Shown piece by piece: positions 10,893 through 24,900 of a DNA stretch of 64,000 nucleotides. The notes under the pieces are model-generated. The model searched no databases, was not told where the DNA came from, and was given only the letters and a program-made list of their open reading frames with translations. This DNA is from Typha latifolia (Eukaryota > Streptophyta > Magnoliopsida > Poales > Typhaceae), in the NCBI GenBank assembly GCA_019914945.1, contig CM034104.1, positions 4,156,501-4,220,500 of the forward strand, given 5' to 3'. The stretch's first letter is position 1. Every line of letters begins with the position of its first letter. A program made the translations under genes and the position numbers.

Positions 10893-12560
10893 CTATAAAT
10901 TGTATTCTTCTTCTACTTTCAACATTTTTTCCATCTCATGTAATACACATATTATGTCCCTGCTTTGAGCATGAAAGCTCTCTCTTCCCATAAAGAATTC
11001 ATGAACAACTCCATCCACCTCCACCCAGCTGCAGCCTGCAACCTTTCTCACCTGGAGATCATTCATCTCTTTTCTCATCCTAGCAGTATCATCCAATTGC
11101 CCTACATCATTATATATATTAGCTATAAGAATGTAGAACCCGCTATCTTTAGGACCCAATTCGACCACCTTTCTCCACACGCGATTAACCATTTCTACAT
11201 TCTTGTGAATTCTGCATGCACTGAGAAGAGTCTTCCAAATTACTGGATTAGGTTGAATTGGCATCTTCTCCAAAAACTCCAAAGCCTCTTCTAGGAACCC
11301 TGCGCGCCCTAAAATATCTACCATGCATGCATAATGTCTTATATTCGGGGTTAATCTGTAATGGCTGGTGAAGAGATTGAATACTGCCTGGCCCTCACTC
11401 ACCAAGCCCGCATGACTACAAGCACTGAGAAGACCAATAAATGTAATGTCATTGGGTATTAATAGGGGATCCTCTTGCATCCTTGAGAAGAAATTCAGGG
11501 CATCTCTACCACGACCATGAGCAGCAAGACCTAAGATGATAGAATTCCAAGCTGATAACTCCTTATGCTTAAGATTTTGAAAGATGTTTATAGCATCATC
11601 TATGCATCCACACTTGGAGTACATATCCAAAAGCGCAGAACCAAGGATCGAGTCCACTTGTATACCCATCCTTCCTATATAGGCATGGATCCACTGCCCT
11701 TGAGTAAGAGCTCCAAGCTCCGCAACTGCTGGTAGAACGCTCACAAGTGTGACTTTGTTTGGCTTCACACCAGCCATTTGCATGTCAATAAAAACTTCCA
11801 GTGCCTCCCTAAACTGGCAGTTCTGCACGTACCCAGATATCATAGTCGTCCAAGTGACCACACCCCGTTCAGACACCATGCTATCAAAGATCCTCCGTGC
11901 AACTTCCACACGACCACATCTCAAATACCCAGATATCAGTGAGTTCCATGAGAACTCATTCCTCTCCGGCATCGCATCAAACAGATCCTGAGCAATCTCC
12001 ATCTCCCCACTCCTCGCATACCCATCAATCATAACGCTCCAAGAAACAACATTTCTCTCAGCCATTCCATCAAACATCTTCTGTGCAAACCTCAGATCGC
12101 CAATTCTGCAAAACCCAACGATCAAATCATTCTGCGAAATAACATCATCTGGTTTGGAGCACACGGCGAGCACATTAAGGGCATCTTGGCAGGCACGGCA
12201 CTTGGTGTACATCCTAATGAGAGATCTCTGGACAGGAACATCATAAAGGAAGCCACTTTTGACGGCATGCGCGTGGAGCTGCCGACCTTCTTCCAAGGTA
12301 TGGAGCTCGCGACAAGATCGGAAGAGGGAGGGAAAGGCGATGCCAATGGGAGCGAGAGCCCCGCGCGAAAGAAGAAGGGAGAAGCGGAGAATTGGGTCTT
12401 GGGAGGCGGGGGGAGGATGAGTTTGGCGAGGTTTTGGGTGAGCTTTGGTGGGAGAGGAAGAGAAGGGGAGATTGATTTGTGTTTGCTTCTTTGGCAGCTT
12501 TCCATAATCTTGGGGATGAGAAGGTGGCAGTTGATGCAAGGGAAATGGCGCGGCGGACAT
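10893..12560 (-). CDS. Pentatricopeptide repeat protein, PLS class, E/E+ subgroup
   Basis: A single exon of 555 residues. I start at the ATG at 12558-12560 (MSAAPFPLH); the frame is open nine codons further but without another ATG. After a Pro/Ser-rich N terminus that could be an organellar transit peptide come PPR units of the P, L and S types. Examples are the NVVSWSVMIDGYARSGEM, NEFSWNSLISGYLRCGRV, GVVTWTTMISGYVQ and ILGSALLDMYSKCG segments. The E region follows (NPVIWKTLLSACRIHKNVE), then E+ (GCSWVEVDGVVHEFF) and a short tail with no DYW deaminase domain. Family knowledge: PLS-class proteins bind organellar transcripts and often specify C-to-U editing sites, E/E+ members recruiting a deaminase in trans. 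Lack of introns is usual for plant PPR genes. The particular target and orthologue are not recognised. Confidence 0.93.
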   Translation of the reverse strand: MSAAPFPLHQLPPSHPQDYGKLPKKQTQINLPFSSSPTKAHPKPRQTHPPPASQDPILRFSLLLSRGALAPIGIAFPSLFRSCRELHTLEEGRQLHAHAVKSGFLYDVPVQRSLIRMYTKCRACQDALNVLAVCSKPDDVISQNDLIVGFCRIGDLRFAQKMFDGMAERNVVSWSVMIDGYARSGEMEIAQDLFDAMPERNEFSWNSLISGYLRCGRVEVARRIFDSMVSERGVVTWTTMISGYVQNCQFREALEVFIDMQMAGVKPNKVTLVSVLPAVAELGALTQGQWIHAYIGRMGIQVDSILGSALLDMYSKCGCIDDAINIFQNLKHKELSAWNSIILGLAAHGRGRDALNFFSRMQEDPLLIPNDITFIGLLSACSHAGLVSEGQAVFNLFTSHYRLTPNIRHYACMVDILGRAGFLEEALEFLEKMPIQPNPVIWKTLLSACRIHKNVEMVNRVWRKVVELGPKDSGFYILIANIYNDVGQLDDTARMRKEMNDLQVRKVAGCSWVEVDGVVHEFFMGRESFHAQSRDIICVLHEMEKMLKVEEEYNL

Positions 12561-13802
12561 CTCAAAGATACTGTATAACTGTTTCAACTGTAATAACTGA
12601 CATATAAGATAAATAGCATTATTATGGAAGGAAGGCAGAGGATAATGAGCACGTGGTGTAATCTAAGTGGACTAGGGAGTTTTTACATTTCACACCCTGA
12701 ATTATGTGTTTATTTTAGTTCACACCCTGTCTTTTACTTATTTTTAATTCGACCCTTCTATTTTTTTTAATTAAATCAAAAAATAATTTCACTTAGACTT
12801 TTTGTACGTACATTTTCTAAACTTTTTTTACCATACACACTCCTTAAACCTTTTTTTAATTATTTAGGAGTCCTTATAGTTTTTTCTTTTCCTTTTTCCT
12901 AGTTGAAAGAGATATGTGCCTCAAGAGTCAAGAGTTGTATATAAATAATAATAAAATTTTGAGAGTATATGTGAAAATTGTAATAGGTCAAACTGTCTAA
13001 TTAGAATTATTCCTTAAATTTAAAAAAAAATACTTCTATCTGAGATAAATAGTTTCTAAGGAGAAGATAAATTTGGCGGATTCTAAGAATCCAAACTGCT
13101 GTATGGTGACGTTATTTAATGGCTGGAATAGGGTGAACTGCAGACAAATATTTCCTAGTAATCAAAATATAAGTCGCATATCTTATGCCAGATTATGTTC
13201 CTATCATAACTTTTGGGTGCAATTTGCATTACTTTCCAAACCAAACAAAAATAAAAATAATAAGCAAGCAAAAGTACTCTGCATGAAATCAATATTTCCA
13301 TTCTGATTTTTATTATAACTCCAATAGGATGCAAAATTTCTCACTCTGTTAGACAGTTCCAATTAATAGTACATAAAAGAGAACACTGACGATGAAAAAA
13401 AAAGGAAAAATATGGCTACAATAATTATGCTCACAAATTGTTGAAATATAACTGCTGCTAATACAAATTCGATCGGAAGGAGGACCGATTTGAGATATAT
13501 ATATATATATGTATATACACTGCCGCGCAACCATATTGAAGCCCGAAGTAAAAACTGGGAAAACTCAGTCAAGCTGTAATCAGGAAAATGGGCAACAATG
13601 ATGCATTGCAACCTTAATGTAGATATCCGACGATGAAGATAACTGCACGACACATTGCAACATGAGAACAACTCAGTTGTCAAGAAAAAAGATATATTGA
13701 CTTTCATCATGCAGGTAAGGAAATACTCTTTACGCACATTATGATGGAAGGTTATTACCCTCTCATGTACCTGGGACAAGAAAGAAAAAGGAAAAAGAGA
13801 GA
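12561..13802. other. Intergenic between PPR and GFS12
   Basis: Holds the PPR promoter side (to about 12.8 kb) and the GFS12 3' UTR side (from about 13.4 kb). AT-rich, with a (TA)n near 13495-13512. The part around 12680-12780 (cacaccctg...cacaccctg) resembles worn MITE termini. No further gene seen. Confidence 0.5.
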
Positions 13803-16800
13803 CTAGCAGCATATCTTCAGATACCCATCCTCTGTTCCAACAAGAAGCAATCTTGAAAATGGAAGCACGCTGATGGTCGAGAGAACTGACAAGTTTCTTG
13901 TCCCCCTGTCAGCAGAATACAGTTTCTGGGGAAAAAGCCGCTGCTGCCCACCCTACAACAAAATATCAACAGCCCATAATTTAATAAGAAACAGAAAAGA
14001 ATGAGTGAAGAAGTACATTGTTAGACTGATCACCAGAGACAGTAGCAGGGAGAAGTCACCAAGTAGAGCTTAGAAAGCTCACTTTTTGGATACTAGGTCC
14101 CAAACAAGTCAAGTGACCCCAGCAACCTCCACTACTCAATAGGGCTGAAAGAAAAGGATATTTTGCATATCACTATCTATTTTAGCCTTAATGTGTGAAA
14201 GTTCTTTCTGACATACTTGGAAATTGAATCCTCCTCTTGCAGGCATATTTGCAAAAGCTAATCCATGTTAGTTTTTAAGGAATATTCTCACTGTACCGTT
14301 TGCTACTAAATAGTCCTCTTCCCTTTCTACTTTCAGAAGAACCACATGAAGGGAATTTTAAACCAAAAAACAGAAAAAATTGAGCTGGAGGTGGTTTGTT
14401 GCAAATATAACTAAACAAAGAAGAGTCAACTTGAAAAACTTGGAAATATGACAACAGAGAATAGGCTTTTCATAATAAGATAAACAGTAATGTTAGTTGC
14501 ATACAACAATGGTTGTGCCAAAGGCATGTGCCGTGCTATGCTACTATCGGCATGACACGATCCTACAAGTCACTGGCCAGCACGCTCTTATGTGCCACTG
14601 GTATACATTTAATATATTTTTAATAAAAAAAATTAAAATGCTTAAAGATGTTTTTAGGTCTTCAGCACATCAATTCTTAGTTTTTGATTTGAATCTCTGT
14701 ATTAAAACCTACATTATAGTATTTTATCTTTATATTATTTTTTGTAAATAACATATTTTATTAAATATATAGCAATAGTCAAATATATATATTATTCAAC
14801 ACATAATATGATTGAATACATTCATTAAAACTTATATTAATAATTGAACACTCTATAATATGAGTTAATACCCCATAATATAAATGAACACATAATATTA
14901 ATTGATATAGTTCAATAATTAAAATTAATATCTAGTTGAACGTAAAATGACCAGAAAAATCAAAGATTTCATTTGTCAGCATAAGAATAACATGAAAATA
15001 TTGCGTTAAATACTATTAATCATATTCAATTATATTGATAACAATTTTATTTACTGGCACAAGAATTATACTAAGGCCTCGTTTGGTTCGTGTATAAATT
15101 TTTTTAAGGATAACTTTATGTACACCTCTTAAATGTAAATTAGGTACATCTAAATTTTACTCACATTTTGTTGTTTGATTGTAAAAATGTAATGATTTTG
15201 CAATAAGATTTTATGTATAACTTATTACGTGACTTATCTTATATAATGTTTGACTAAAATATACATAAATGAGTGTTTCATTGTAGAATGTATTTAACGG
15301 AAGAGGGTCCTAATTCATGAATAAGTATCTCTTATGTATAAACCAAACGCCACCTAAAGTTGTTTGATTATTGATCAATGAAAGTAAGAAAGAGTTAAAA
15401 AAAAAAAGGTTCCACATCGGCACAGGTCGACACGCACCCGTGCCAAACAAACACGACTCGGCACCAAGTGTCGTGCCACCACCTGCATGGCAAGTGCCAT
15501 CCAGCACAATTATCCTTGGTTGGATATACCCACAAAAGGAAGTCAAGGATGTGGTTCAAGGCCACCATTTGTCTCATACAATTTGCAAAAGATATGAATA
15601 ACAGAAAGATAAAAGGAACAAGTTCCATACTTCACTTGTTGATCTGGAAAGTGAAGTGAGTGCAATCTTATGCCCAGAAACTGATATCACATCCTGACCC
15701 CACAAAGAGAAGCTGGAGATGCCATCTGAATGGCCCCTAAAAATATTCGACTGCGTTGCTAAATTCCTGCCAAAGTATACATCAAGAGTTTAGTAAAGGT
15801 ACAAGCATTTGTTTTTCCATTTATGGTACTTGAAGCATAAACATGGGAAAGTGGCTTAAGTTTAGTTTGCTTCTGAAGTTAGCATTATCTCTGGAAGATC
15901 TGAACCATAAATTGTTTTGTAAGGTGAGGGTTGTTATTTGTTGTAACTGAATCAAGGATCCTGCTCTCATGGATTTAACTGCCAGGCTGCATGGTTTGTA
16001 GTATTCAACATGTTGCAGATTTCAACAAGGTGCAGAATATTTGGCACAGCCAGAAGTTACACAAGCCACAGAAAACCTTGTGGCATATCATGTATCTGCA
16101 TGGGATCATGTTGACCAGACTACCGTACTGATGTAGGCTGCATCAAAAACCTAGCTTCTCTTCTAAAATATAGAACAACGACCAAAGTAAGGATGCTCTT
16201 GATATCCAAGTATGGTCAATGATAGTTGTGCCAAAAGCAAGAGGTAGGCCTTGGCTTGGCACAAGTAGTATTGCAGCACACACTATGTGAGTCTACCTAT
16301 CACTGGCATGCTAGAAAACCTAAATATGATTAGAAAAAAATCTTTAATCTTTTTTAGAACCCTAAAACAGGATTTATGGGCCAAATTGATGTCTATTAGC
16401 ACTATTTAACAGCGGTAGATCTATTTGAACCATACACTAATAAAATTCTAATTTGATGACTTCCCCAACTTCTTTCAGATCTTGTCACACTGAGGCAAAT
16501 AACTAGAGGAAACCGAAATTTTCCATTGATTTTTGACATTTAAATGTGACTTATAGGTATCAAGCACCAAAGATAAAGGTGTCTCAAAAGGGATGAAGGA
16601 AGTAAGATGCTTCCCCAGTATCAGACCACTTTTAAGTAAGATATGCTTATATGGTTATACTTAATCACACAAAGAGGCACGGGTGGACATTATGGAGGAT
16701 CCAGGTAGTCCACCCATATTAGCGCAGAACTTTTTCTGGCATGATAGATATTGATCCATGCCAACCAAGCCAATCAGCACAACAATCATGATGTCATTTT

Positions 16801-18910
16801 TAAGAATAACACTGAATTTTTAAGGTGGGGGGTCATGAGTTGTCTGATTCCTAACTTATAATGAGTTACATGAAAGTAATAGTAAATATGCACTTTAGTT
16901 CATTATCTTTTAATTGGAGAAATACCCTAAGAAACTCGAGCATAAATGCTGGAGATAGCATGTAAAATTCAGGATTGATTTCATGAATTTTTGAAATTCT
17001 GAGCAGTTAAAGAAGTGAAAACCAAAGCAGAGTTCTGAACGCAATGATGAAGTGATGGCTTTTCTTTACCTTTCTCTTCATTAAGATGTAGCTCATTTAA
17101 TCTCATCTTACAATGCTTATGAATTAAGATAAATATAGTGATACATGCATATCAAGAGAGGGCAGTAGAAAAACTAACCCTCTCAGGTCCCAAACTCTCA
17201 GAGTTTTATCGAGAGAGCTTGATACAAGCAGATGATCCTCCAGTGAAGCCAACTGCACACATTAAACATGTAACAGTGAGTAAGAACTAAGAAGTATGCA
17301 ACAAGAACTGATAACCAAATTTTTCTGTCCTACCTTGGTAATATAGCCATCGTGTGCACGCCAAAAGGCAATGATGTTCCCACTTCTTGCGTCAAGCAAT
17401 CTACACTGACCTGAGCTTAACCCAGCTACTATCCACGATGATGAAGATCCACAGGGACAAATAGCTGACACAAGAGATGAGAAGGAGTATTCAGCAGAAT
17501 CACTCTTCCACAAATGCAGTTTCCTGTCCTGAACAACATCAATGAACCTACAATTGACAAGATCTTAGAAAACATTTTAGTATCAAGCTAAAGCAAACAA
17601 GGGAAGGCAGATACTGGGAAGGTATACACTATATAGAATAAATAGGCTTCAATGTTTTAATGAAAAAAATTTGCAGTTGCATTTATGCTGCCTATGGCCC
17701 GTCAACAATGTTCAAGCACACAGCCAGGTTGTTTATGACGGTAGTAGGCTTGGATAAATAATGAAAAATGGAGCCCAGCCCACTCTCTTCTCCCTCTCTT
17801 ACAACTAATAGTTTGTTTAATCTTCCCGTCGTCCAGAGTGGCATAAGTAGAAACCAGGGAGTGCATTGATGAAGAGCAGCAACCAAGGGATAGCCACCAG
17901 AAAAACCAGTATGTACATATATTCCTTTTCTGAACCAAAGCTACTGTCAACCTCCTTTATCCCTTAGTCTGCCTCCATTTGCGTTATTTTCTCTTCTTCC
18001 TCTCCCAAACTATAGCCACCTCCTTTTGCTCCCTATCATGTTCTTCCTCCCTAAACCACAGCCGCCCATCCAAATTACTCTACCTCCTGCCAGCCTGCCT
18101 TGCTTTCTCTGCCTCATCAAATTGCTAAGATATTGCTAATTTCATATTGATAGCAGATTTTGTGATTTCTTGTGCTTTTTTAGTATGTCTTAAGGTGACC
18201 CAATATATGCCAGCACACATATATACTCTCTACCACTTTGAGAAGTCATAACACTGATAGGATTTTCAATTATCCAAGCAGTAACAAGAACTGCTCGCAT
18301 CAAGATATACTCAGCTAAAATGTAAGAATCAGGAAAAAAAAATTAACTAATTAGGGGTTTTAGGGGTTGAGAGAGGAGGGTGCACGTGCTCTGCACGTGC
18401 AGCCCCTCCCCTCTCCCTCTCCGGCACGCAACGAGGCGCAACAGATCGGCTGAATCCAAATCTGTTTCGGATTTGGATCTTTGCCCTATAAATAAAAACC
18501 CTAATTCTCTCTCTCCTCACTCAACCCCCCCGAGCCTCCTTTTTCTTTTCCTTCTTCTCCTTTGTTTCCTTCTTTCTTATCGTCAGAATCGCAACGATGG
18601 TTCGGCCCGTCGGAGCATCGCCGGAGGAAATTGGGACCACCACACTCCTCCCTGGTGAGCCCTCTCTCATCCCTCTAGTTTAATTTCAGTTTAATAAAGT
18701 AAATTATAAATACCTAATTTGGGAATTTTGGCTTCGCCGGCAACTCTCGCCGGCCGGCTGCTTCGGGCGCTGGCTGCTCGTGCTCGAGAGCTCCAAGCCA
18801 TTGGCCTTGCGCCATGGTTGCCTTCTGGAATAGCCCTCGTGGCTCCAGTCGTCATCGGCTTCGGAGTTAGCCGTCGGTAGTGGGTTCTCCTCCACCTCGT
18901 GAGGACGACG

Positions 18911-18964
<54 letters not shown>

Positions 18965-21900
18965 GGTCATGAACGGCCGCCGGCAGGGTTGCCGGCGGCT
19001 ACTCCCTCTCTCGATCCTTCTCTTCCTCGCGTCGGTCGCGGGAAGAGAAGGTTGTGGGTAGAGCTCAGGTTTAACCCGAGCCAACCCTTTTCTATTAAGT
19101 TTTGGGTTCAGGTTCGGGTTGGATTTCGGATCCAAAGACCCGACCCAAACCGAACCACTTAAGTGGTGGGCTGCGGGTTAGCCTGTAGCCCAATCCACTT
19201 AATTTTAGCTGGGCCTCAGCCCAACCTGATTAATTAAATTTCTTTTTTGGAATGGGCTGGGCCAGCAGTAGCCCAGCCCAATCCAATGGGTAATTAAACT
19301 CATTTTAGTTCTTTTTAGTTTTTTAAAATTTTAAAAATATTGATATTATTCAAATTGAAAATTTTATTATTATTTATTATTAAAGATGGTGATTTTTAGT
19401 ACGTGAGCTAGAGATTTGAGGTTTCGGTTGTCTTGCCTAGACTCAGGTGAGTGGGTTCACTTACATATTTATTTTATTATATTTCGTACCTTTGTCAAAC
19501 CATGTAAATTTTCTGTGTACAAATTTATTTATTTCATCTGTACGTGCAAAAATTTAATTATTACATTTTCTGTATGCATTTAATCATTATACTCAGTGCA
19601 TCACCATATTTTGTGCAAATATTAAAATTAGTGAAAAGAAAAACGAGACTAGTATTGGTATGACTTAGAGAACAGTCCCGGTATAAATCGCTTGCGGTTT
19701 TCCGTGGTGACTCAAGTCTATCTGGAAGTCCAGGGGAAAGTCCTAAATCAGATCACTACGGTGACTTTTTTAGGTGACTCTGGCAGAGTTAGGAAACAGT
19801 CCTAGGATGAATAAGAAACTTCCTAGGATGAATAAGAAACTTTCTAGGTGACTTTAACTTCTCTCAACGGTTAATGGAAAAGACAGAGTGTGTTGATCAC
19901 ATAGTGATACCATCTGATGACCCTAACCGGATCAGCTATGAAGAAAAGTTCCGAGCGTCATCTCGAAGTGACTTCTAATTGATGTGGATCCACAGGGTAT
20001 AGACCTATTGAGACATATGACAGTATAAATATTGGAAAGATGTTAATATGTTGAAACTATGCAAGGTTACAAGTTATGACTCTCTAATGTTATCATTGTC
20101 ATTATTTAAAAAGCATACCTATTGCAAAATTGTTATGTATATTATTGATTTTAGTTTTTTTTATTCAACATTAATCAAATTTAGAATTTATTTGGTTTTC
20201 GAATGGATTCCACTTACTGAGCTATAGTTGTTGGCTCATGGATTTCTTTTTTTTATTTATTTATCTATCTCAGGTAATAGTCAGCGTAACGACTGAGCAA
20301 GACGTACCCGGACTCCACCTCCACTTAGAATCCACCTATTTATTTTTTTGCTCTTTTGGATTTTATGCTTTAGATTAGAAGTTATATTTATTTCGTTTAG
20401 AAACTCAAAAACAATGACATTATTTTATAATTATTGCAATTAGTTTAAATTTAATAAAGCAGATCTTCTTCATTTATTTATTTTTGCCATCGTATACTTA
20501 GAAAGTATTAATAAGGCTTCGTGTACCTCAAGCATATTGAGGTGCATGGCCGGTCATGATTTCTATTTCGGGTCGTGATATCCTTTCTAACAAAATTAAG
20601 CTAAATTTATCATTTGTACACCTCAAATTATATTTTGAATTATGAACAAAATAAAAATAAAATATAACCCATGTCAATCAGCACGAGTTGACATACCCCA
20701 GCACAGGGCTATGCCAGTAGCACTAAAGATTTTGTGCCTATGGCACGACCATGTCAACTATCAATTGTCACGGCATGTGTAATGGCAATCGCCGGCCATG
20801 GCACAAGAGTAAAGGCTCCACCCATCATCAAACTTATGCAAGAGAGGAAGAGAAAGAGTTGGGAGACTACTCATCGTTGCTATAGTGCTACATAACCCGT
20901 CACTCGCATGCCCTAGCAGTAAGGAGGAAGGTGATGGAAGGAAAGCGGGTTGAATAAGAAGGATCCACACCGATGGGCAATGACGAGGATGACAGTGACG
21001 TCAATCACTACTAGGAGTATTGTGCGGCACCCCTCGCGCCTAGTGGCAGTACATCATATGCATGGAAATCTTTGATTTGATTGACAAAACTCGTGTCGGG
21101 TGCCAGTACTCCGTTGGCACGGCATCCATACCAAAAAATAAATAATACTAGAAGAGGCATCTACTATAGACGCAAAGCCCAAATCAATAATCATTTGAAT
21201 AAATTGACCAAGCACTCATTATTGGCTTCCTGACTCAAAGCCATTAGAGAGCATATAAAGATCTCAGTTCACTGTAGGAACTTCTACATCACTAAATAAT
21301 CATGTTATGAGTCTGCATATCCCTTTCTAAGGATTAAAAAGAAGACCAAGAGTCATGTATCAGCTATCCAATGGGTACTGGAAATTTCCACTTTGTAGAA
21401 CATAATATAAGATACAGATTACAGAATACCATGTTACATGAATTAGAACCATGTTCAACAAAATAAAGAAAGTCAAAAAAAAATTATTTCAAATGATTAT
21501 TCATTAGTATAAAAGTTTATGTATAAATACCTGAGAGAGCCATTTCCCATTCCAGCTATAAGCTTTTCATCAGATTCTAGGTAATGCATGCAGGTATACA
21601 GACTACCACTGAATGCATTAGACAACATTCCACCTGAGAGTGCATTGGGCATAAGCATGCTTGTCTGCTCTGTAGTAACCTTGGCTGTAGTTTGTAGTGG
21701 AGAATTTGTTGAAGAATCTGCATACACAGCGATCAGTTTACCGGTTTGTCCATTCCATATATGAATAGTACCATCACAAGAGGCAACTCTTCCGCTGACA
21801 GACAATATGCTGATAGCATTCACAACCTGCAGAAACATTTAACAGTGAAAAGAACAAGTTAAAAAGATTATGGGAAATTGGATTTTAAGTTAGGATAGGG

Positions 21901-24900
21901 GTGAAAATGGATCAGATACGGATCGGATAGTGCTCAACCTATATCTGAATCCATATTTTTAGTCCGGATACGGATTTAGATACGGATATTGCACAGATAG
22001 CAAAATTTAAAATAATATTCTAACTAAACGGATACGGATAATTTTCGAATAGAAGATCGGATCTTAAACAGATATTGATTGAATTAAAAAAAATTATAAT
22101 ATTTTATTTAGAGATAATTATAACACAATAACATTAAGAGTTTTACAACAAATAAATTTTTTGTATGTCAAATATGTAAAATTAGAGAAATTAATCTCTA
22201 TAAATAATATATAATGTATTATTTGTAACAATATTAATATTTACTATTTAAATAATCAAACTAAAAACTGTAAATCATTCAAAAAATATGTGGGTAAACG
22301 GATATCCAATATCCATATCCGAATACGAAAAATATATTTGACCCGTATCCAAATCATATCCGAATTTTTTTCAAAAATTTATCCGTATCTGAATTGGATA
22401 GAATTTTTTTATCCGAATCCGATTCGAGTCGGGTCGGATCGGAGTTAATCCGACCTCGATCCGACCCGTTTTCACCCCTAAGTTAGGATGAAGGATGTAG
22501 TTTAGAAATACACAGTCATGCAGACAATAAGAAGCACATTTAAGATATGCTCCTAAAATCAAAGAAATAGAAGCATTTAGAAGTATGGTGCTTCCAACCA
22601 AGAACATAGAAATGGTTATATGTCTTCGCGATAAACAAGCATAGAAGCACTTAGATGCAGAATCAATAATTGTGACTTTGACATTCCATGATGATTGAAT
22701 AGGGAACATGAATGCTGGACCAAATAAATATCAAAATAAGATAAAACAGGTACTAATTTGCAAGAGGCAGTTAATTTCATTCCAAATGGGTGAGACTTAA
22801 TCAAGTAATTTAGAGAGGTCGAGAAGAAAAAAAATACATAAAAATCTTATTAATATGTTTCCTTTTGCTGAGGACAAGCTTATTAAGGAACGATACATGT
22901 GCAAACACAATTATTCTATTTGAATAGAACAATCAACAATTCTCCTGAGTTAAAGGAACTTCAATAAACTATATTTTAGCATGTAAGATATGGAAATCGA
23001 CAAGGTTAAAAGATGGATACTGCAAGCTAGTCAAAATTACTTGAAATATCCATCTAACAAAGATCCTATAGCCAATATATGAATAAAAATACATTACAGT
23101 GGGTCAATGTTAATTGAGTTATAAACAGCATCCTACTTGTGATGTTCTAATGCAAAATAATTTACAATGTTTTAAAAGATGATCACGGGTGGCAAGCAGT
23201 CACTCCACAACCTAACACCAAGGTGAAAGACGGGTGACAAGGCAATCTAGTATTTTTTATATAAAAAATCACATATGATATATTTTTATTTTTTTAATAG
23301 TAATATAGTATATATAAAATCTGTAATGAATCAGTAAGACTATAACTAATTAGTAATTACTGATATAAAAAATTAAAAACAATAAAAAGTAAAAAATAGT
23401 AATCAGTTAATCACTAAACAGTAACTCACATTTCATATTCCTCTAGTTAATTCACATTTTAAATTCTTCTAATCAGCAACTATTTATTTAATTAGCAACC
23501 CATTCCTCCGAGGCTCCAATTGTAATGCAAGTCAGTGGAAAAAAAAAATAGTAATCTTAATTCATAGACTACTTAGCATTTAGCAATTAATTCCTCCAGC
23601 TACCTAAATGAGAGTGGGAAAGACTGAGAAGTGGGGAAAAATTTAAGAGAAATTAAACAATCAATGGATCAAGACTGAAAAAAAAACTCGAGAGTTCAAC
23701 AATGTTTGCCGCCAGTGAAAAGAAGTAGGAGAGTGAGAGAGTGAAAGAGAGTGGAGAGAGTGTGAGAGAGTGGAGTTAGAGAGAGAAGAAAGATCAAAGA
23801 CATGTCGTTGCTTATCACCGCCAATCATTGTCCTAACTCACTGCCGGTAGCCATCGCCTAAGCTCCCTAGTCGCTGTTCGCTACTACCAACCATGGAAGG
23901 TAGAGCCGGAGAAGACGATCGAAAGAGGGGTTTAGGATTTTGATGGTTTGATCGAGAAAGAGCAATGAGAGAGTGCGACAAAAGAGAGAGAGTGTGTACT
24001 TTTTTCTTTATATATAATGGTTATTGGTTAGTTAGTTGGATTCGATCTATTAACCCAAATCCAACCCGATAATCTTTAATGGGCGGGCTGAATCGCCAGC
24101 CAGCATTATCAGGCGCCCGACTCGCCAGACTGCCTTTTAGCGACCGAGTGGCACGCCAATGCGGCAGGCAGCCTTCTACCATCGCCACCCGACATGGCGG
24201 CCACCACGAGCACTATTCAAAATAATGATAATTTAATAATAAAAAAATTCACCACAGGATATATATAATTGATCTCTAGATACTTTAGCCGCCGTTTATT
24301 TCTGGGAATGACTTTTTCTTATTCCAGAATAACAACTAAATATCATAATAACCTCATTCGAAAATACAAATACTATTCATCAAAATTACATTTTATACCA
24401 CATACCAACATAATTACTAATTTGTCCTTAAAATTTATACCATCAATCTACTTTGTATCAAATCAAAGAGCATTCATAGTAATTTCATAGGAACAAACAT
24501 ATTTTTTCCATTTTTTTCTTTATTTTATATCACATCAAAGGTAATTATTACATCCTTATTCTAGAATATAAATGAACATAAGAAATAACTATTCCTGAAA
24601 TAAAGACTTCATTTTGAAAATAACAAAGAGAAATACTTATTCTAGAATTAACCTTATTCGTAAAGTAAATAAGGCTTTAAACTTTTGGAAAAACAAGTTT
24701 AACTAAGGTGGCACAAAAGAACGAGCAATACCCACAAGACCTAGCTATCTTCAAATATTAAAACCTGCACACTTTTAGTTTTGAATTTTCTTTTGTTGTT
24801 TATTCTACAGATCCCAAATAGTTGGACTAAAGGCTTCTTTCCTGTTGGTTTTCTTGTATGCTACTATGCTATTTCAGTCTGAGTTTTAAAACTACATGCA

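Noticed and set aside
10620..10920. About 90 open codons past the PPR stop in another frame on the minus strand
   Set aside because: No start, no domain, no link to the PPR frame; length is compatible with chance.
12122..12578. Overlapping ORFs on both strands at the 5' end of the PPR gene (147 and 130 aa)
   Set aside because: They lie opposite or out of frame with the PPR N terminus and have no recognisable domain.
18704..19135. 143-aa minus-strand ORF with a Ser-Leu run
   Set aside because: It translates the (GA)n microsatellite and flanking LTR DNA.
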